A DNA stretch of 36,897 bases from Gammaproteobacteria bacterium RIFCSPLOWO2_02_FULL_57_10 (GTDB lineage Bacteria > Pseudomonadota > Gammaproteobacteria > Pseudomonadales > Pseudohongiellaceae), in NCBI GenBank assembly GCA_001802565.1, contig MGYS01000009.1, positions 80,202 through 117,098 of the forward strand, given 5' to 3'. The notes beneath the pieces are model-generated. The model made no database searches and was not told the origin of the DNA. It saw only the letters and a program-made list of their open reading frames with translations. A program made the translations under genes and the position numbers. Within the stretch, counting starts at the first letter, position 1. Every line of letters starts with the position of its first letter. This document shows, in pieces, positions 1 to 7,756 of this stretch.

Positions 1-13
1 CCCGCTCCCACAG
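1..13. repeat. Partial REP palindrome at window edge
   Basis: The first bases read CCCGCTCCCACAG, the right-hand end of the REP palindromes seen complete at 3271-3336 and 29621-29704. Only the outer half of one arm lies in the window. Confidence 0.55.
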
Positions 14-95
14 GGGCATTGCAATCCGTGAAATCATTGGCAGTTCAGGGCGGCGGGCTATGCACCTCATCGCCTCATTGGGTACACTGGCTGCC

Positions 96-2171
96 ATGAA
101 AAAACTCATCAAGGTTCTGCTACTCACCATCGGCTCCGTCGTTGTTTTTGCGGCGGTGGCGCTCGCCCTGCTGTTTCTGGTCATCAGCCCCAATCGCTAC
201 AAACCCGCCATCGAATCGGTGTTTGCGCAGCAGACCGGCCTGCAACTGAGCATTGCGGGAGACATCAGCTGGGCCTTCAGCCCCGTCTTTGGTTTGAGCA
301 TGCAGGATCTGCGCGTGACCAAAGAAGGGGTGCGCATGGAGCTCGCATCCCTTTCCGAAGTGGCTGTTCGCATCGAGCCCTGGGCGCTGCTGGATGGACG
401 TCTGGAAATGCAGGAATTCCTGGCGACGAACCTGCACATCAACTGGCTGGTCGATGCGAACGGCGTGAGCAATTGGCAAACTGCCGACGGTGCCGGGACT
501 CCGGCAACTCCCGCAGCTACCACCTCGACAGAGGGCACCGAGATTGCCGCGGCCATCGAACAGATCACCGTCACCAATGCCAGCCTGTCGATTCAGGACG
601 CCCAGCGCGGCATCAATACGACTTTCAGTGACCTGCAGCTGACCAGTCAGAATACCAATCTCGAGAACCGCCCCTTCCCCTTCGAATTGTCCTTTACCGT
701 GGCGGACAACACGGCGGGGCAGACAGCCAACGTCAGTCTCGCCAGCACCGCCACCGTCGACTTTGCGGCAGGCAATGCCCGTTTCGATGATCTGACGTTG
801 AAGCTCAACCCGCTGCAGCTGTCAGGGAGTCTGGTGGCGCAGGACTTCCACAACAACCCGTCCTGGAACGGCTCGCTCGCCAGCAATACCTTCCCGCTGA
901 GCGACTTCCTGGATCTCTACATACGCGAGCCGGCCGATCCTGCACTCACCGTACCTGGTGACTTCAGCGCCGACACCGATCAGTTCAGCATGCGAGTGGA
1001 GTTCAATGGCAACGATCAGCAGATCAATGTCCCCGCGCTGGTCCTGTCGCTGGACGACATGCAGTTGAACGCCGATCTGGCATACATCGCCGCCTCGGGA
1101 AATGCGCCCGCGAATCTGCGCTACAACATCGCCTCTGACGCGCTCGATCTGAATCGCTACACCAGCGATCCTGCCCCGGTCCCAGAACCGACGGCAGCAC
1201 CGGCAGAACAGACACCCGCTGATGAAGAAGCGCCTGTTTCCGCCGCCGTTGCGACGGCCTCAGCCGAAGACACGCCGCTCCCCATAGAACTGCTGAACAG
1301 CATGAATGTGCAGGGCACCCACCGCATCGACTCGCTCATGGTCGCGGGACTCACCATGACCAACATCAATGTGGCACTGACGGTGCAGGACGGGCTGCTG
1401 AATCTGGACGTGCCACCACTCGGTTTCTACAACGGTCAGATCACCAGCAACATCAAGCTGGATGCCCGTCAGAACCCGCCCGCCTTGAATGCGCTCAGCT
1501 CGGTGCAGAACGTCAACGTCGCGCAACTGGGGCAGGCGCTGCCCGCTGCCCGCTTTGCGGAGGGTCGTCTGAATCTCGAATCCCTGCATACCGCGCGCGG
1601 CAGAACGGTGAATGAACTGCTCAACAGCATCAGCGGGACTGCCAGCTTCAGTCTCGCCGACAACGCGATCGATATCGGCATCATCAAGCAGGTGTTCTCG
1701 TCAGTCTCCGTGCTCAGTCCCGCGGGCACCGGTGACCTCGCGCAGCAGTGGCCCGACGTGGTTCGCTTCAGTACGCTCGAGGGCCATCTCATTCTTGCCG
1801 ACGGCATCGCCGAGAATCAGCAGTTGAAAGTCGTCATGGACAACTTCGAGATCACTGCGACCGGCGGCGTCGATCTTCCCGCCGAGAGCTTCAACTACGA
1901 CGTCGTGCTGACCGCCTTCGGCGAACCCGCAGTGCAGACGGTTCCCGTGGCCCCTCTCTATCAGGGCGTCGGCTGGCCGGTGGTTTGTAATGCCACATTT
2001 GCCAGCGAAGTGAGTCAATACTGCGGCCCGGACTTCGGCAAGGTGCGCGATCTGTTCGTGCAGATCTCCCGCAACGAAGTGCAGCGCAGGGTGCAGGATG
2101 CGGTGACCGAGCAGGTACCCCAGGACCTGCAGGACGCGGCGCGTGGATTGCTTGATCGCATATTGCGCTGA
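96..2171 (+). CDS. asmA: AsmA family protein
   Basis: This encodes a 691-residue AsmA-like protein, a family of inner-membrane-anchored, largely periplasmic proteins linked to outer-membrane lipid and protein homeostasis. One transmembrane helix (about residues 7-30) is followed by the conserved family start around SPNRYKPAIE, a long beta-rich region, a low-complexity Pro/Ala/Thr/Glu linker near residues 360-405, and the C-terminal AsmA domain with a GTASFSLADNAIDIG stretch. An ATG at 60 would add 12 residues before the basic MKKLIK start; I prefer the ATG at 96 because it gives a normal N-terminal anchor. It sits directly upstream of mutY with 39 bases between, the same order as in pseudomonads, so it is backbone and likely co-transcribed with mutY. 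Confidence 0.88.
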   Translation: MKKLIKVLLLTIGSVVVFAAVALALLFLVISPNRYKPAIESVFAQQTGLQLSIAGDISWAFSPVFGLSMQDLRVTKEGVRMELASLSEVAVRIEPWALLDGRLEMQEFLATNLHINWLVDANGVSNWQTADGAGTPATPAATTSTEGTEIAAAIEQITVTNASLSIQDAQRGINTTFSDLQLTSQNTNLENRPFPFELSFTVADNTAGQTANVSLASTATVDFAAGNARFDDLTLKLNPLQLSGSLVAQDFHNNPSWNGSLASNTFPLSDFLDLYIREPADPALTVPGDFSADTDQFSMRVEFNGNDQQINVPALVLSLDDMQLNADLAYIAASGNAPANLRYNIASDALDLNRYTSDPAPVPEPTAAPAEQTPADEEAPVSAAVATASAEDTPLPIELLNSMNVQGTHRIDSLMVAGLTMTNINVALTVQDGLLNLDVPPLGFYNGQITSNIKLDARQNPPALNALSSVQNVNVAQLGQALPAARFAEGRLNLESLHTARGRTVNELLNSISGTASFSLADNAIDIGIIKQVFSSVSVLSPAGTGDLAQQWPDVVRFSTLEGHLILADGIAENQQLKVVMDNFEITATGGVDLPAESFNYDVVLTAFGEPAVQTVPVAPLYQGVGWPVVCNATFASEVSQYCGPDFGKVRDLFVQISRNEVQRRVQDAVTEQVPQDLQDAARGLLDRILR

Positions 2172-2210
2172 AGGAACCGCAATGAAAGCCTGTGTCGACC
2201 CGCTTCACTC

Positions 2211-3260
2211 ATGAACAGCCCCGCCTTCTCCCGCGCCGTCCTCGACTGGTTTGCCCACAGCGGTCGCCATCACCTCCCCTGGCAGGAACAACCCAACCCG
2301 TATCGGGTATGGGTGTCCGAGATCATGCTGCAGCAGACACAGGTCAGCACCGTCATTCCCTACTTCCAGAAATTCATGCAGCACTATCCCGATGTGCATG
2401 CGCTGGCCTCGGCGCCGATCGATGAGGTGCTGCATCTGTGGACGGGCCTGGGCTACTACGCGCGGGCAAGAAACCTGCACCGCAGTGCCGGCATCGTCAG
2501 CCGGGACCTGGGTGGCGAGTTTCCCCGCACGGTGGAAGGCCTGTGCGCACTGCCGGGCATCGGTCGCTCCACCGCAGGCGCGATTCTCTCGCTCGGAGCT
2601 GGCATCCGCGCACCGATCCTCGACGGCAATGTGAAGCGTGTTCTGTGTCGCTATCACGCGATCCCCGGCTGGCCGGACCAGCCCGCAGTGCAGAAGAAAT
2701 TGTGGGTGATCGCGGAGGAGGCCACGCCAGAACAGGACTTTGCAGCCTACACTCAGGCCATGATGGATCTCGGAGCGACCGTATGCACCCGCAGTAAACC
2801 AGCGTGCACGAGCTGCCCGCTGCAAAAAGGCTGTCAGGCTCTGGCACAAGGCGCCACCAAGGAGTTCCCGCATCGCAAACCCGCCAAGGCGATCCCGACC
2901 AGAACCACCCACATGTTGATGTGCTGCACAGCCAGCGGCAGCGTGCTGTTGGAGAAGAGACCGCCGAGTGGCATCTGGGGAGGGCTGTGGAGCTTTCCTG
3001 AGTTCGCCGACAAGCAGCAGATCGAGGAGTTCTGCCAGCAGTGGCTGGGCATGCAGAAACTGCAGCTCGAGAGCTGGCCGCTCGTGAAGCACACATTCAG
3101 TCACTTCCACTTGCAGATCACACCGGTGCACATCGTCACCCAGGCCCAAACAGATGGGGTCATGGAGGCCGAGCGCTGGCTCTGGTACCCTCTGGATCAA
3201 ACCGTCCCGGTCGGCCTCGCCGCGCCGGTCAAGGAACTGCTGCGAAGGCTGCAGGAATGA
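2211..3260 (+). CDS. mutY: A/G-specific adenine DNA glycosylase MutY
   Basis: MutY removes adenine mispaired with 8-oxoguanine in cytoplasmic base-excision repair. The 349-residue protein keeps E. coli numbering for the key residues: Glu37 in VSEIMLQQTQV, the helix-hairpin-helix LPGIGRSTAGAI at 114-125, catalytic Asp138 in ILDGNVKR, and four [4Fe-4S] cysteines at 192, 199, 202 and 208 (spacing C-x6-C-x2-C-x5-C). The C-terminal third is the NUDIX-like domain that reads 8-oxoG (GGLWSFPEF near 256-264). The start ATG overlaps the stop of a ten-codon reading frame at 2182-2214 that has its own AAGGA sequence, so translation may be coupled. The gene lies between asmA and yggX, the usual gammaproteobacterial arrangement. 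Confidence 0.96.
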   Translation: MNSPAFSRAVLDWFAHSGRHHLPWQEQPNPYRVWVSEIMLQQTQVSTVIPYFQKFMQHYPDVHALASAPIDEVLHLWTGLGYYARARNLHRSAGIVSRDLGGEFPRTVEGLCALPGIGRSTAGAILSLGAGIRAPILDGNVKRVLCRYHAIPGWPDQPAVQKKLWVIAEEATPEQDFAAYTQAMMDLGATVCTRSKPACTSCPLQKGCQALAQGATKEFPHRKPAKAIPTRTTHMLMCCTASGSVLLEKRPPSGIWGGLWSFPEFADKQQIEEFCQQWLGMQKLQLESWPLVKHTFSHFHLQITPVHIVTQAQTDGVMEAERWLWYPLDQTVPVGLAAPVKELLRRLQE

Positions 3261-3270
3261 AAACGCTCCA

Positions 3271-3336
3271 TGTGGGAGCGAGCCTGCTCGCGAAAAATGA
3301 GTAGAGATGCAATCGCGAGCAGGGCTCGCTCCCACA
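3271..3336. repeat. REP palindrome between mutY and yggX
   Basis: A near-perfect inverted repeat has arms at 3271-3293 (TGTGGGAGCGAGCCTGCTCGCGA) read in two parts: TGTGGGAGCG then AGCCTGCTCGCGA, and at 3313-3336 in reverse complement, separated by about 19 bases. It belongs to the Pseudomonas-type REP class. Related copies lie at both window ends and at 29621-29704. It could form an mRNA stem-loop after mutY. Confidence 0.85.
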
Positions 3337-3359
3337 GGAAGCCTTAACAAGGAAATCTC

Positions 3360-3632
3360 ATGTCCAACACCGTATTCTGCCGCAAATATCAGAAGGAACT
3401 GCCTGCCCTGAAGGCCCCGCCCTACCCCGGCGCGAAGGGCCGCGAGATATTCGAGAACGTCTCCCAGCAGGCCTGGACGGAATGGCAGAAGCAGCAGACG
3501 ATGCTGATCAACGAGAAGCAGCTCAGCATGATGAATGCCGACCATCGCCGCTATCTGCTGGAAGAGATGGACAAGTTCTTCGCGAACGAGCAGCACGACG
3601 TAGCCGAGGGTTATGTGCCCCCGGAGTCCTGA
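3360..3632 (+). CDS. yggX: Probable Fe(2+)-trafficking protein YggX
   Basis: This is a complete 90-residue member of the YggX family, small cytoplasmic proteins that protect iron-sulfur clusters and labile iron from oxidative damage. Family marks are the N-terminal [11 protein letters not shown] with the conserved Cys near residue 7, the [16 protein letters not shown] block, and the helical [17 protein letters not shown] segment. AAGGAAA lies just upstream of the ATG. It follows mutY, whose own [4Fe-4S] cluster makes the pairing sensible; the two genes are adjacent in many gammaproteobacteria. A REP palindrome separates them here. Confidence 0.95.
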   Translation: MSNTVFCRKYQKELPALKAPPYPGAKGREIFENVSQQAWTEWQKQQTMLINEKQLSMMNADHRRYLLEEMDKFFANEQHDVAEGYVPPES

Positions 3633-3675
3633 CAGCACCTCCCGGATGAACTCGATCATGGAGCCTTTCTCGCGC

Positions 3676-3705
3676 TTGACTCGGAGAGGGCTCTCCGGGT
3701 TTAAT
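3676..3705 (+). promoter_or_regulatory. Likely sigma-70 promoter of tRNA-Phe
   Basis: TTGACT at 3676-3681 and TTTAAT at 3700-3705 are separated by 18 bases, followed by a G+C-rich discriminator (ACGCGCC) of the kind found at stringently controlled stable-RNA promoters. The tRNA begins about 50 bases downstream. It is inferred from sequence only. Confidence 0.55.
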
Positions 3706-3755
3706 ACGCGCCTTGCCAAAAATGGCAGCCTTGCAAGACCGCAGCACCCCCCAAT

Positions 3756-3831
3756 GCCCAGATAGCTCAGTCGGTAGAGCAGAGGATTGAAAATCCTCGT
3801 GTCGGTGGTTCAATTCCGCCTCTGGGCACCA
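3756..3831 (+). tRNA. tRNA-Phe (anticodon GAA)
   Basis: This 76-nt tRNA has acceptor arms GCCCAGA/TCTGGGC, D arm TAGCTCAGTCGGTAGAGC, anticodon stem GAGGA/TCCTC with loop TTGAAAA (anticodon GAA at 3789-3791), T loop TTCAATT and an encoded CCA end. Its last 19 bases are repeated with one mismatch at 29556-29574, so the gene is probably the insertion site of the island that follows. Confidence 0.97.
3813..3831 (+). repeat. Left att-type direct repeat (tRNA 3' end)
   Basis: The sequence ATTCCGCCTCTGGGCACCA is the T-arm/acceptor/CCA end of tRNA-Phe. It matches 29556-29574 except for one base (T3821 against A29564). Tyrosine-recombinase islands typically duplicate the 3' end of the tRNA they enter. 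Confidence 0.75.
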
Positions 3832-3969
3832 CTTTTCCCCTCCATATCAAAAAGTTACAATTACCGCCCTTCTCGCAATTCCATAGCACACTCGTAATGG
3901 GGGAAGTCCAGAATTGTCTTTTATCGAGATGTCCAATTCAATTAGACCAGAACCGCGCGATGACTGACG

Positions 3970-4212
3970 TTATACAGGTTTACTATGACTGCCGTCACAG
4001 AGCGGTTGCGATGCGGTAATTTTACAGCCACAGAAATATACTTTTTTTGATTCCGTCGCCTGAAATCTCACTGGCACAAATTCGCTCCCTTTGTGAGAGC
4101 CATCACAAAAAGGTTGTTTTTGGCTGAGGCCGCATGAACACCAGAAATAGGATTTTCCCGATTCAACTTCAATTCCAAAGGGTGTATCTGCCGCTCTTTT
4201 AGGATTACTCAT
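3970..4212 (-). CDS. Tandem CDGSH iron-sulfur domain protein
   Basis: This 80-residue protein has two CDGSH (mitoNEET-like) motifs, each able to bind a [2Fe-2S] cluster through three Cys and one His: Cys25, Cys27, Cys36, His40 and Cys61, Cys63, Cys72, His76. The second half of each reads CDGSH exactly. No signal peptide is visible, so it is probably cytoplasmic. Bacterial proteins of this type are thought to act in electron transfer or cluster handling; the partner is unknown. GGAAATTAGAGT precedes the ATG. It is the first gene inside the island, reads towards the tRNA, and is divergent from the guanidine operon. Its link to that operon, if any, is not shown by the sequence. Confidence 0.88.
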   Translation of the reverse strand: MSNPKRAADTPFGIEVESGKSYFWCSCGLSQKQPFCDGSHKGSEFVPVRFQATESKKVYFCGCKITASQPLCDGSHSKPV

Positions 4213-4588
4213 ACTCTAATTTCCTTACTTGATATTTTAAAAACACCTCAAACTATAGAAATGACACATGACACGTGTCTTGTCTTTGCTTCTTTTGATT
4301 GTCATATGTCTGATCGATCTCAATCATTGAGCATGTTCGAGCATTAATGGCGTAGGTTTTGCCCAGTCTCTGTATGCAAGAAGCATACTCACTCTTATCT
4401 TTTGTTCGAAAAAACTTTTGACCTGGTTAGCACTGGTCGTTCAGTGGCTATAGCCCAGCTTGTCTTTTGGTCTTCAATCGCTGTGGAAAATGGAATCACT
4501 TTAATGATTGTAAACAACAGTCGTCATCTCTGCTTCTAATTCAAAAAAGCACCAATACCTGACAGCCTCGCTCCGATTTTGTGCGCGC
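4213..4588. other. Intergenic, A+T-rich, no gene seen
   Basis: There is no convincing reading frame here. The leader of the CDGSH gene (minus strand) holds a possible -10 TATAGT near 4251-4256 and a perfect 10-bp palindrome GACACGTGTC at 4270-4279 that could be an operator. The remainder is A+T-rich spacer leading into the control region of the guanidine operon. Confidence 0.5.
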
Positions 4589-4603
4589 GCACCAACCCGG
4601 TGC
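4589..4603 (+). promoter_or_regulatory. NtrC-type enhancer site
   Basis: GCACC-AACCC-GGTGC is a perfect dyad matching the core GCAC/GTGC halves and spacing of NtrC (NRI) binding sites. It lies about 75 bases upstream of a -24/-12 element, a normal distance for a sigma-54 enhancer. Binding is inferred, not shown. Confidence 0.7.
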
Positions 4604-4678
4604 AATCTGAAGTGTGCAAAGAGACGGGAATCAATCTCAGTTCCCGATATAAGGTTACTATCTACGGAATCCAGCAGC

Positions 4679-4694
4679 TGGCACGGAGCGTGCA
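4679..4694 (+). promoter_or_regulatory. Sigma-54 promoter of guanidine operon
   Basis: TGGCAC-GGAGC-GTGCA fits the -24/-12 consensus TGGCAC-N5-TTGCA with one mismatch and with the GG and GC pairs at the required spacing. Transcription would start near 4705, about 100 bases before the riboswitch and 295 bases before the first gene. Confidence 0.72.
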
Positions 4695-4805
4695 TCGGTG
4701 ACTGTCGCCGAGCATGCCTCTCGGCAAAGTGCAGAGTAATTCCGGCTTTGCCTGAGGGGTGTAAACAATCCACTTAAAGATGATGACTACGATAAAAATG
4801 GAGTA

Positions 4806-4940
4806 CTAGGGTTCCGGCATTGTAGAAGATGCGACTGGTCCGAGAGTACTCGACCTTTCAAGCTGGGTTCTCTCAGAGTAAACGAACTTCAGTATTAATC
4901 TTTTGTAAGGTTACACGGCGGGACAAAAGCCCGGGAGGAT
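4806..4940 (+). promoter_or_regulatory. Guanidine-I (ykkC subtype 1) riboswitch
   Basis: The hallmark blocks of the ykkC class appear in order: CTAGGGTTCCG (4806-4816), ACTGGTCCGAGAG (4834-4846), a variable stem (about 4850-4910), then ACACGGCGGGAC (4913-4924) and AAAAGCCCGGGAGG (4925-4938). This aptamer class binds guanidinium and normally turns genes on. It sits 61 bases upstream of the first operon gene. A small hairpin CTGACA/TGTCAG follows at 4944-4963 and could be part of the expression platform, but it lacks a long U-tract, so the switching mechanism is unclear. Confidence 0.95.
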
Positions 4941-5000
4941 TAGCTGACAGCGGTTAGTGTCAGTATTTCAATACGTGAATAACATACCAGGAGACATGAA

Positions 5001-6053
5001 ATGAGACGAAACCTACCAAAGAGCCTTATCACCCTTTTATTTGTAACCGCTGCGACGTTTGTCTCGCCAGCTACTTTTGCGCAGGATCGCTTCAGCCTAT
5101 GTTGGTCAATCTATGTCGGATGGATGCCGTGGGAGTATGGCGATGCTACCGGCATTATTGATAAATGGGCCAATAAATACGGCATAGAGATTGATGTCGT
5201 GCAAATCAACGATTACGTCGAATCCATTAACCAGTACACGGCAGGCCAGTTTGACGCCTGCTCCATGACCAACATGGATGCACTGACGATTCCCGCTGCC
5301 GGAGGTGTGGATTCTACAGCCCTTATTGTTGGCGACTTTTCCAACGGCAATGACGCGATCATCCTGAAAGAAGGGTCGACTTTAGGCGATATAAAAGGTC
5401 AGCGCGTGAATCTGGTTGAATTGAGCGTATCCCACTATCTTTTGGCGCGGGCCCTGGAATCCATAGGTTTGAGCGAGCGTGATGTCACTGTCGTCAATAC
5501 ATCAGATGCCGACATGGTCGCAGCATTCTCGACGCGTGATGTTACTGCGGTAACAACCTGGAATCCGCTTGTTAATGAAATACTGAAAGTGCCGGGGGCT
5601 ACAAAAGTTTTCGATAGCTCTCAGATTCCCGGCGAGATCGTTGATACCTTGATGGTCAAGACTGAAGTTCTCGAAGCTAATCCTGACTTCGGCAAAGCCC
5701 TTGTGGGTGCCTGGTATGAAATCATGTCTGCGATGGAGAGCCGCCCGGAAGTTCTTGCCCACATGGGCGAGGCTTCGGGTACTGACCAGGCTGGATACGA
5801 AGCACAATTGGCATCAACCCAGATGTTCTATTCGGCAAGCGATGCAGTTGCCTTTGTGAATAGCGACAAGCTGATGACAACCATGGAATATGTTGCCAAC
5901 TTTTCATTTGATCACGGTTTGTTGGGGGAAGGTGCTGCCGACGCTGGATTCATTGGTATTGAAACCCCTACAGGTGTCTTCGGCAACAGCCGCAATATTA
6001 AACTGCGCTTTGATCCTTCTTATATGGAAATGGCGGCCGAAGGCAGCCTGTAA
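5001..6053 (+). CDS. ABC transporter substrate-binding protein (guanidine/urea carboxylase region)
   Basis: This 350-residue periplasmic binding protein is of the NitT/TauT-like type found beside 'urea carboxylase' operons. It begins with a signal peptide (basic MRRNLPK, hydrophobic core, cleavage near FAQ28-D). The mature part opens with FSLCWSIYVGWMPWEYGDATG and contains the two-lobe fold with QFDACSMTNMDAL near 92-104. It should capture the substrate in the periplasm and deliver it to the permease/ATPase encoded next. AGGAG lies 7 bases before the ATG. The riboswitch upstream suggests guanidinium as ligand; this is inference, because family annotation says urea. A stem-loop directly after its stop may set higher expression of the binding protein than of the membrane parts. 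Confidence 0.9.
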   Translation: MRRNLPKSLITLLFVTAATFVSPATFAQDRFSLCWSIYVGWMPWEYGDATGIIDKWANKYGIEIDVVQINDYVESINQYTAGQFDACSMTNMDALTIPAAGGVDSTALIVGDFSNGNDAIILKEGSTLGDIKGQRVNLVELSVSHYLLARALESIGLSERDVTVVNTSDADMVAAFSTRDVTAVTTWNPLVNEILKVPGATKVFDSSQIPGEIVDTLMVKTEVLEANPDFGKALVGAWYEIMSAMESRPEVLAHMGEASGTDQAGYEAQLASTQMFYSASDAVAFVNSDKLMTTMEYVANFSFDHGLLGEGAADAGFIGIETPTGVFGNSRNIKLRFDPSYMEMAAEGSL

Positions 6054-6087
6054 TGTCACAAGTCGAGCATTCCGTCCTCGTGACATT
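6052..6087 (+). other. Stem-loop after the binding-protein gene
   Basis: AATGTCAC (6052-6059) pairs with GTGACATT (6080-6087) around a 20-base loop, starting at the stop codon of the binding-protein gene. There is no strong U-tract. Such hairpins after binding-protein genes often stabilise the upstream mRNA or reduce downstream expression. Confidence 0.55.
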
Positions 6088-6104
6088 TTAAGAAGGGTAT
6101 CTCC

Positions 6105-6920
6105 ATGCGCAGACTTATCAATTTACAACCAAATCGCGCTCTCAAAATCGCGCTTGGCATCATTCCTTTTCTTCTCATTCTGCTGGTTTACCAGATCAGC
6201 TCTGATATCCGCAAAGCCGAGAATGAGCAAGACAAACTGTTGCCAAGCTTTACTGAAATCGCGGCCGGCATAAATCGAATGGCGTTTGAACCCAGCCAGC
6301 GCACCGGTGAATATGAATTTTGGGAGGACACAAAAAGTAGTGTCAAGCGCCTGTCGATGGGGATCGCTATTTCGGCTGCTATAGGTTTAGTTGTTGGTCT
6401 GGCGGCAGGGGCAATCCCTGTAATCGCAGCGCCATTGAGCCCCCTGATTACCGCCATATCCTTGATTCCTCCCATGGCCATCCTGCCCGTGCTGTTTATA
6501 GTTTTTGGTTTGGGTGAGTTGTCCAAGGTAATGCTGATTGTGATCGGGGTTTCTCCTTTCCTGATCCGTGACATTCTACAGCGTACCCAGGAGCTGCCAC
6601 GGGAACAACTGGTCAAGGCGCAGACCCTGGGCGGTAACAGTTGGCAAATAGTTCTTCGGGTGATTTTTCCACAGATCGTTCCTCGCCTGCTTGATGCCGT
6701 TCGACTCAGTCTGGGTGCCGCATGGCTGTTTTTGATTGCCGCCGAAGCCATCGCCGCTACAGACGGACTTGGGTACCGGATATTTCTGGTAAGGCGTTAC
6801 ATGTCGATGGATATCATCCTGCCTTATGTCGTCTGGATTACTTTCCTGGCGTTCACATTAGACTGGTGTCTGCTGAAGTTCAGTCGGGTGGTATTTCCCT
6901 GGTACCACGCAGAGAAGTAG
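6105..6920 (+). CDS. ABC transporter permease (guanidine/urea carboxylase region)
   Basis: This 271-residue inner-membrane permease belongs to the BPD_transp_1 superfamily. About six hydrophobic helices are visible, starting with residues 12-30. The cytoplasmic EAA loop that docks on the ATPase is seen as AQTLGGNSWQIVLRVIFPQ (near 171-189). An unusual charged periplasmic segment of about 55 residues (DIRKAENEQDK onward) follows the first helix, as in relatives from these operons. AAGAAGG lies before the ATG. It stands between its binding protein and ATPase genes, with 8 bases separating it from the latter, so the three form one importer. Confidence 0.92.
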   Translation: MRRLINLQPNRALKIALGIIPFLLILLVYQISSDIRKAENEQDKLLPSFTEIAAGINRMAFEPSQRTGEYEFWEDTKSSVKRLSMGIAISAAIGLVVGLAAGAIPVIAAPLSPLITAISLIPPMAILPVLFIVFGLGELSKVMLIVIGVSPFLIRDILQRTQELPREQLVKAQTLGGNSWQIVLRVIFPQIVPRLLDAVRLSLGAAWLFLIAAEAIAATDGLGYRIFLVRRYMSMDIILPYVVWITFLAFTLDWCLLKFSRVVFPWYHAEK

Positions 6921-6928
6921 GAAACGGT

Positions 6929-7714
6929 ATGAGTGCATTCATTCAATTAGACCATCTGTCAAAGCACTACCGCGATAATGTGGTGCTCGAAAACTTGAGC
7001 TGCAAAGTTGCTGAAGGCGAATTCGTTACCCTTGTTGGCGCATCCGGCTGCGGCAAAAGCACCTTTCTCAGGTTGCTACTGGGCACGGAAAGCGTCAGCT
7101 CAGGACAACTGTTGATGGCTGGAAAACCGATAGAACAGGAGCCCAGTCCCGATCGCGGCATCGTGTTTCAGAGGTATTCAGTCTTTCCACATTTGAACGT
7201 CCGTGAAAATGTCGTGCTAGGGATCGAGTTTGTAGAGAGCGCATGGCTGGGGCGCCTGTTTGGGCAGCGTCGCAAAGCAGCTCTGGCAAAGGCTGATGAA
7301 TTATTAGCCGCAGTTGGGCTTGAGCAGGCACGATATAAATATCCTCACGAGTTATCCGGCGGCATGCAGCAACGACTCGCATTAGCGCAGGCGCTCATCA
7401 AGAAACCGAAGGTGCTGCTTTTGGACGAGCCTTTTGGTGCTCTGGATCCAGGTATTCGCAAAGAAATGCATGATCTGGTATTGGGGCTTTGGCGTCAGTA
7501 CGGGTTGACTATCTTCATGGTCACACATGACTTGAAGGAAGGCTTCCATCTTGGCACGCGTCTGTGGGTGTTCGATAAAGTCCGTCACGACCCGCATGCA
7601 CCGAACCGCTTCGGGAGCACAATCACCTATGACTTATCGCTTCAATCCAAAGATAAAGCGTCCACAATTGCCGCTATAGATGAAATCAACGCCCAACTAC
7701 AAGCGGTGGAATAA
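6929..7714 (+). CDS. ABC transporter ATP-binding protein (guanidine/urea carboxylase region)
   Basis: This 261-residue cytoplasmic ATPase of the importer shows every nucleotide-binding motif: Walker A GASGCGKST at 37-45, Q-loop FQRYSVFPHLNV, signature LSGGMQQR, Walker B VLLLDEPFGALD and the H-loop MVTHD. I place the start at the ATG at 6929, preceded by GTAGGAAACGG; the reading frame stays open further upstream inside the permease gene, but that part is not ABC-like. A C-terminal extension of about 50 residues after the H-loop is typical of this subfamily. It is expected to energise guanidine import. Confidence 0.94.
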   Translation: MSAFIQLDHLSKHYRDNVVLENLSCKVAEGEFVTLVGASGCGKSTFLRLLLGTESVSSGQLLMAGKPIEQEPSPDRGIVFQRYSVFPHLNVRENVVLGIEFVESAWLGRLFGQRRKAALAKADELLAAVGLEQARYKYPHELSGGMQQRLALAQALIKKPKVLLLDEPFGALDPGIRKEMHDLVLGLWRQYGLTIFMVTHDLKEGFHLGTRLWVFDKVRHDPHAPNRFGSTITYDLSLQSKDKASTIAAIDEINAQLQAVE

Positions 7715-7756
7715 ATTAATTGATTTGACACTGAGTTAACCCGGAATCCAGAAAAG

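Noticed and set aside
2205-3719. Long minus-strand open frame of 504 codons opposite mutY and yggX
   Set aside because: mutY and yggX on the plus strand are unmistakable down to catalytic and cluster residues; the minus frame has no recognisable motif and is a by-product of G+C-rich coding DNA.
4501-4773. Minus-strand 90-codon frame in the control region upstream of the guanidine operon
   Set aside because: It overlaps the NtrC dyad and sigma-54 promoter, has no good ribosome site and no recognisable composition; I treat the region as regulatory.
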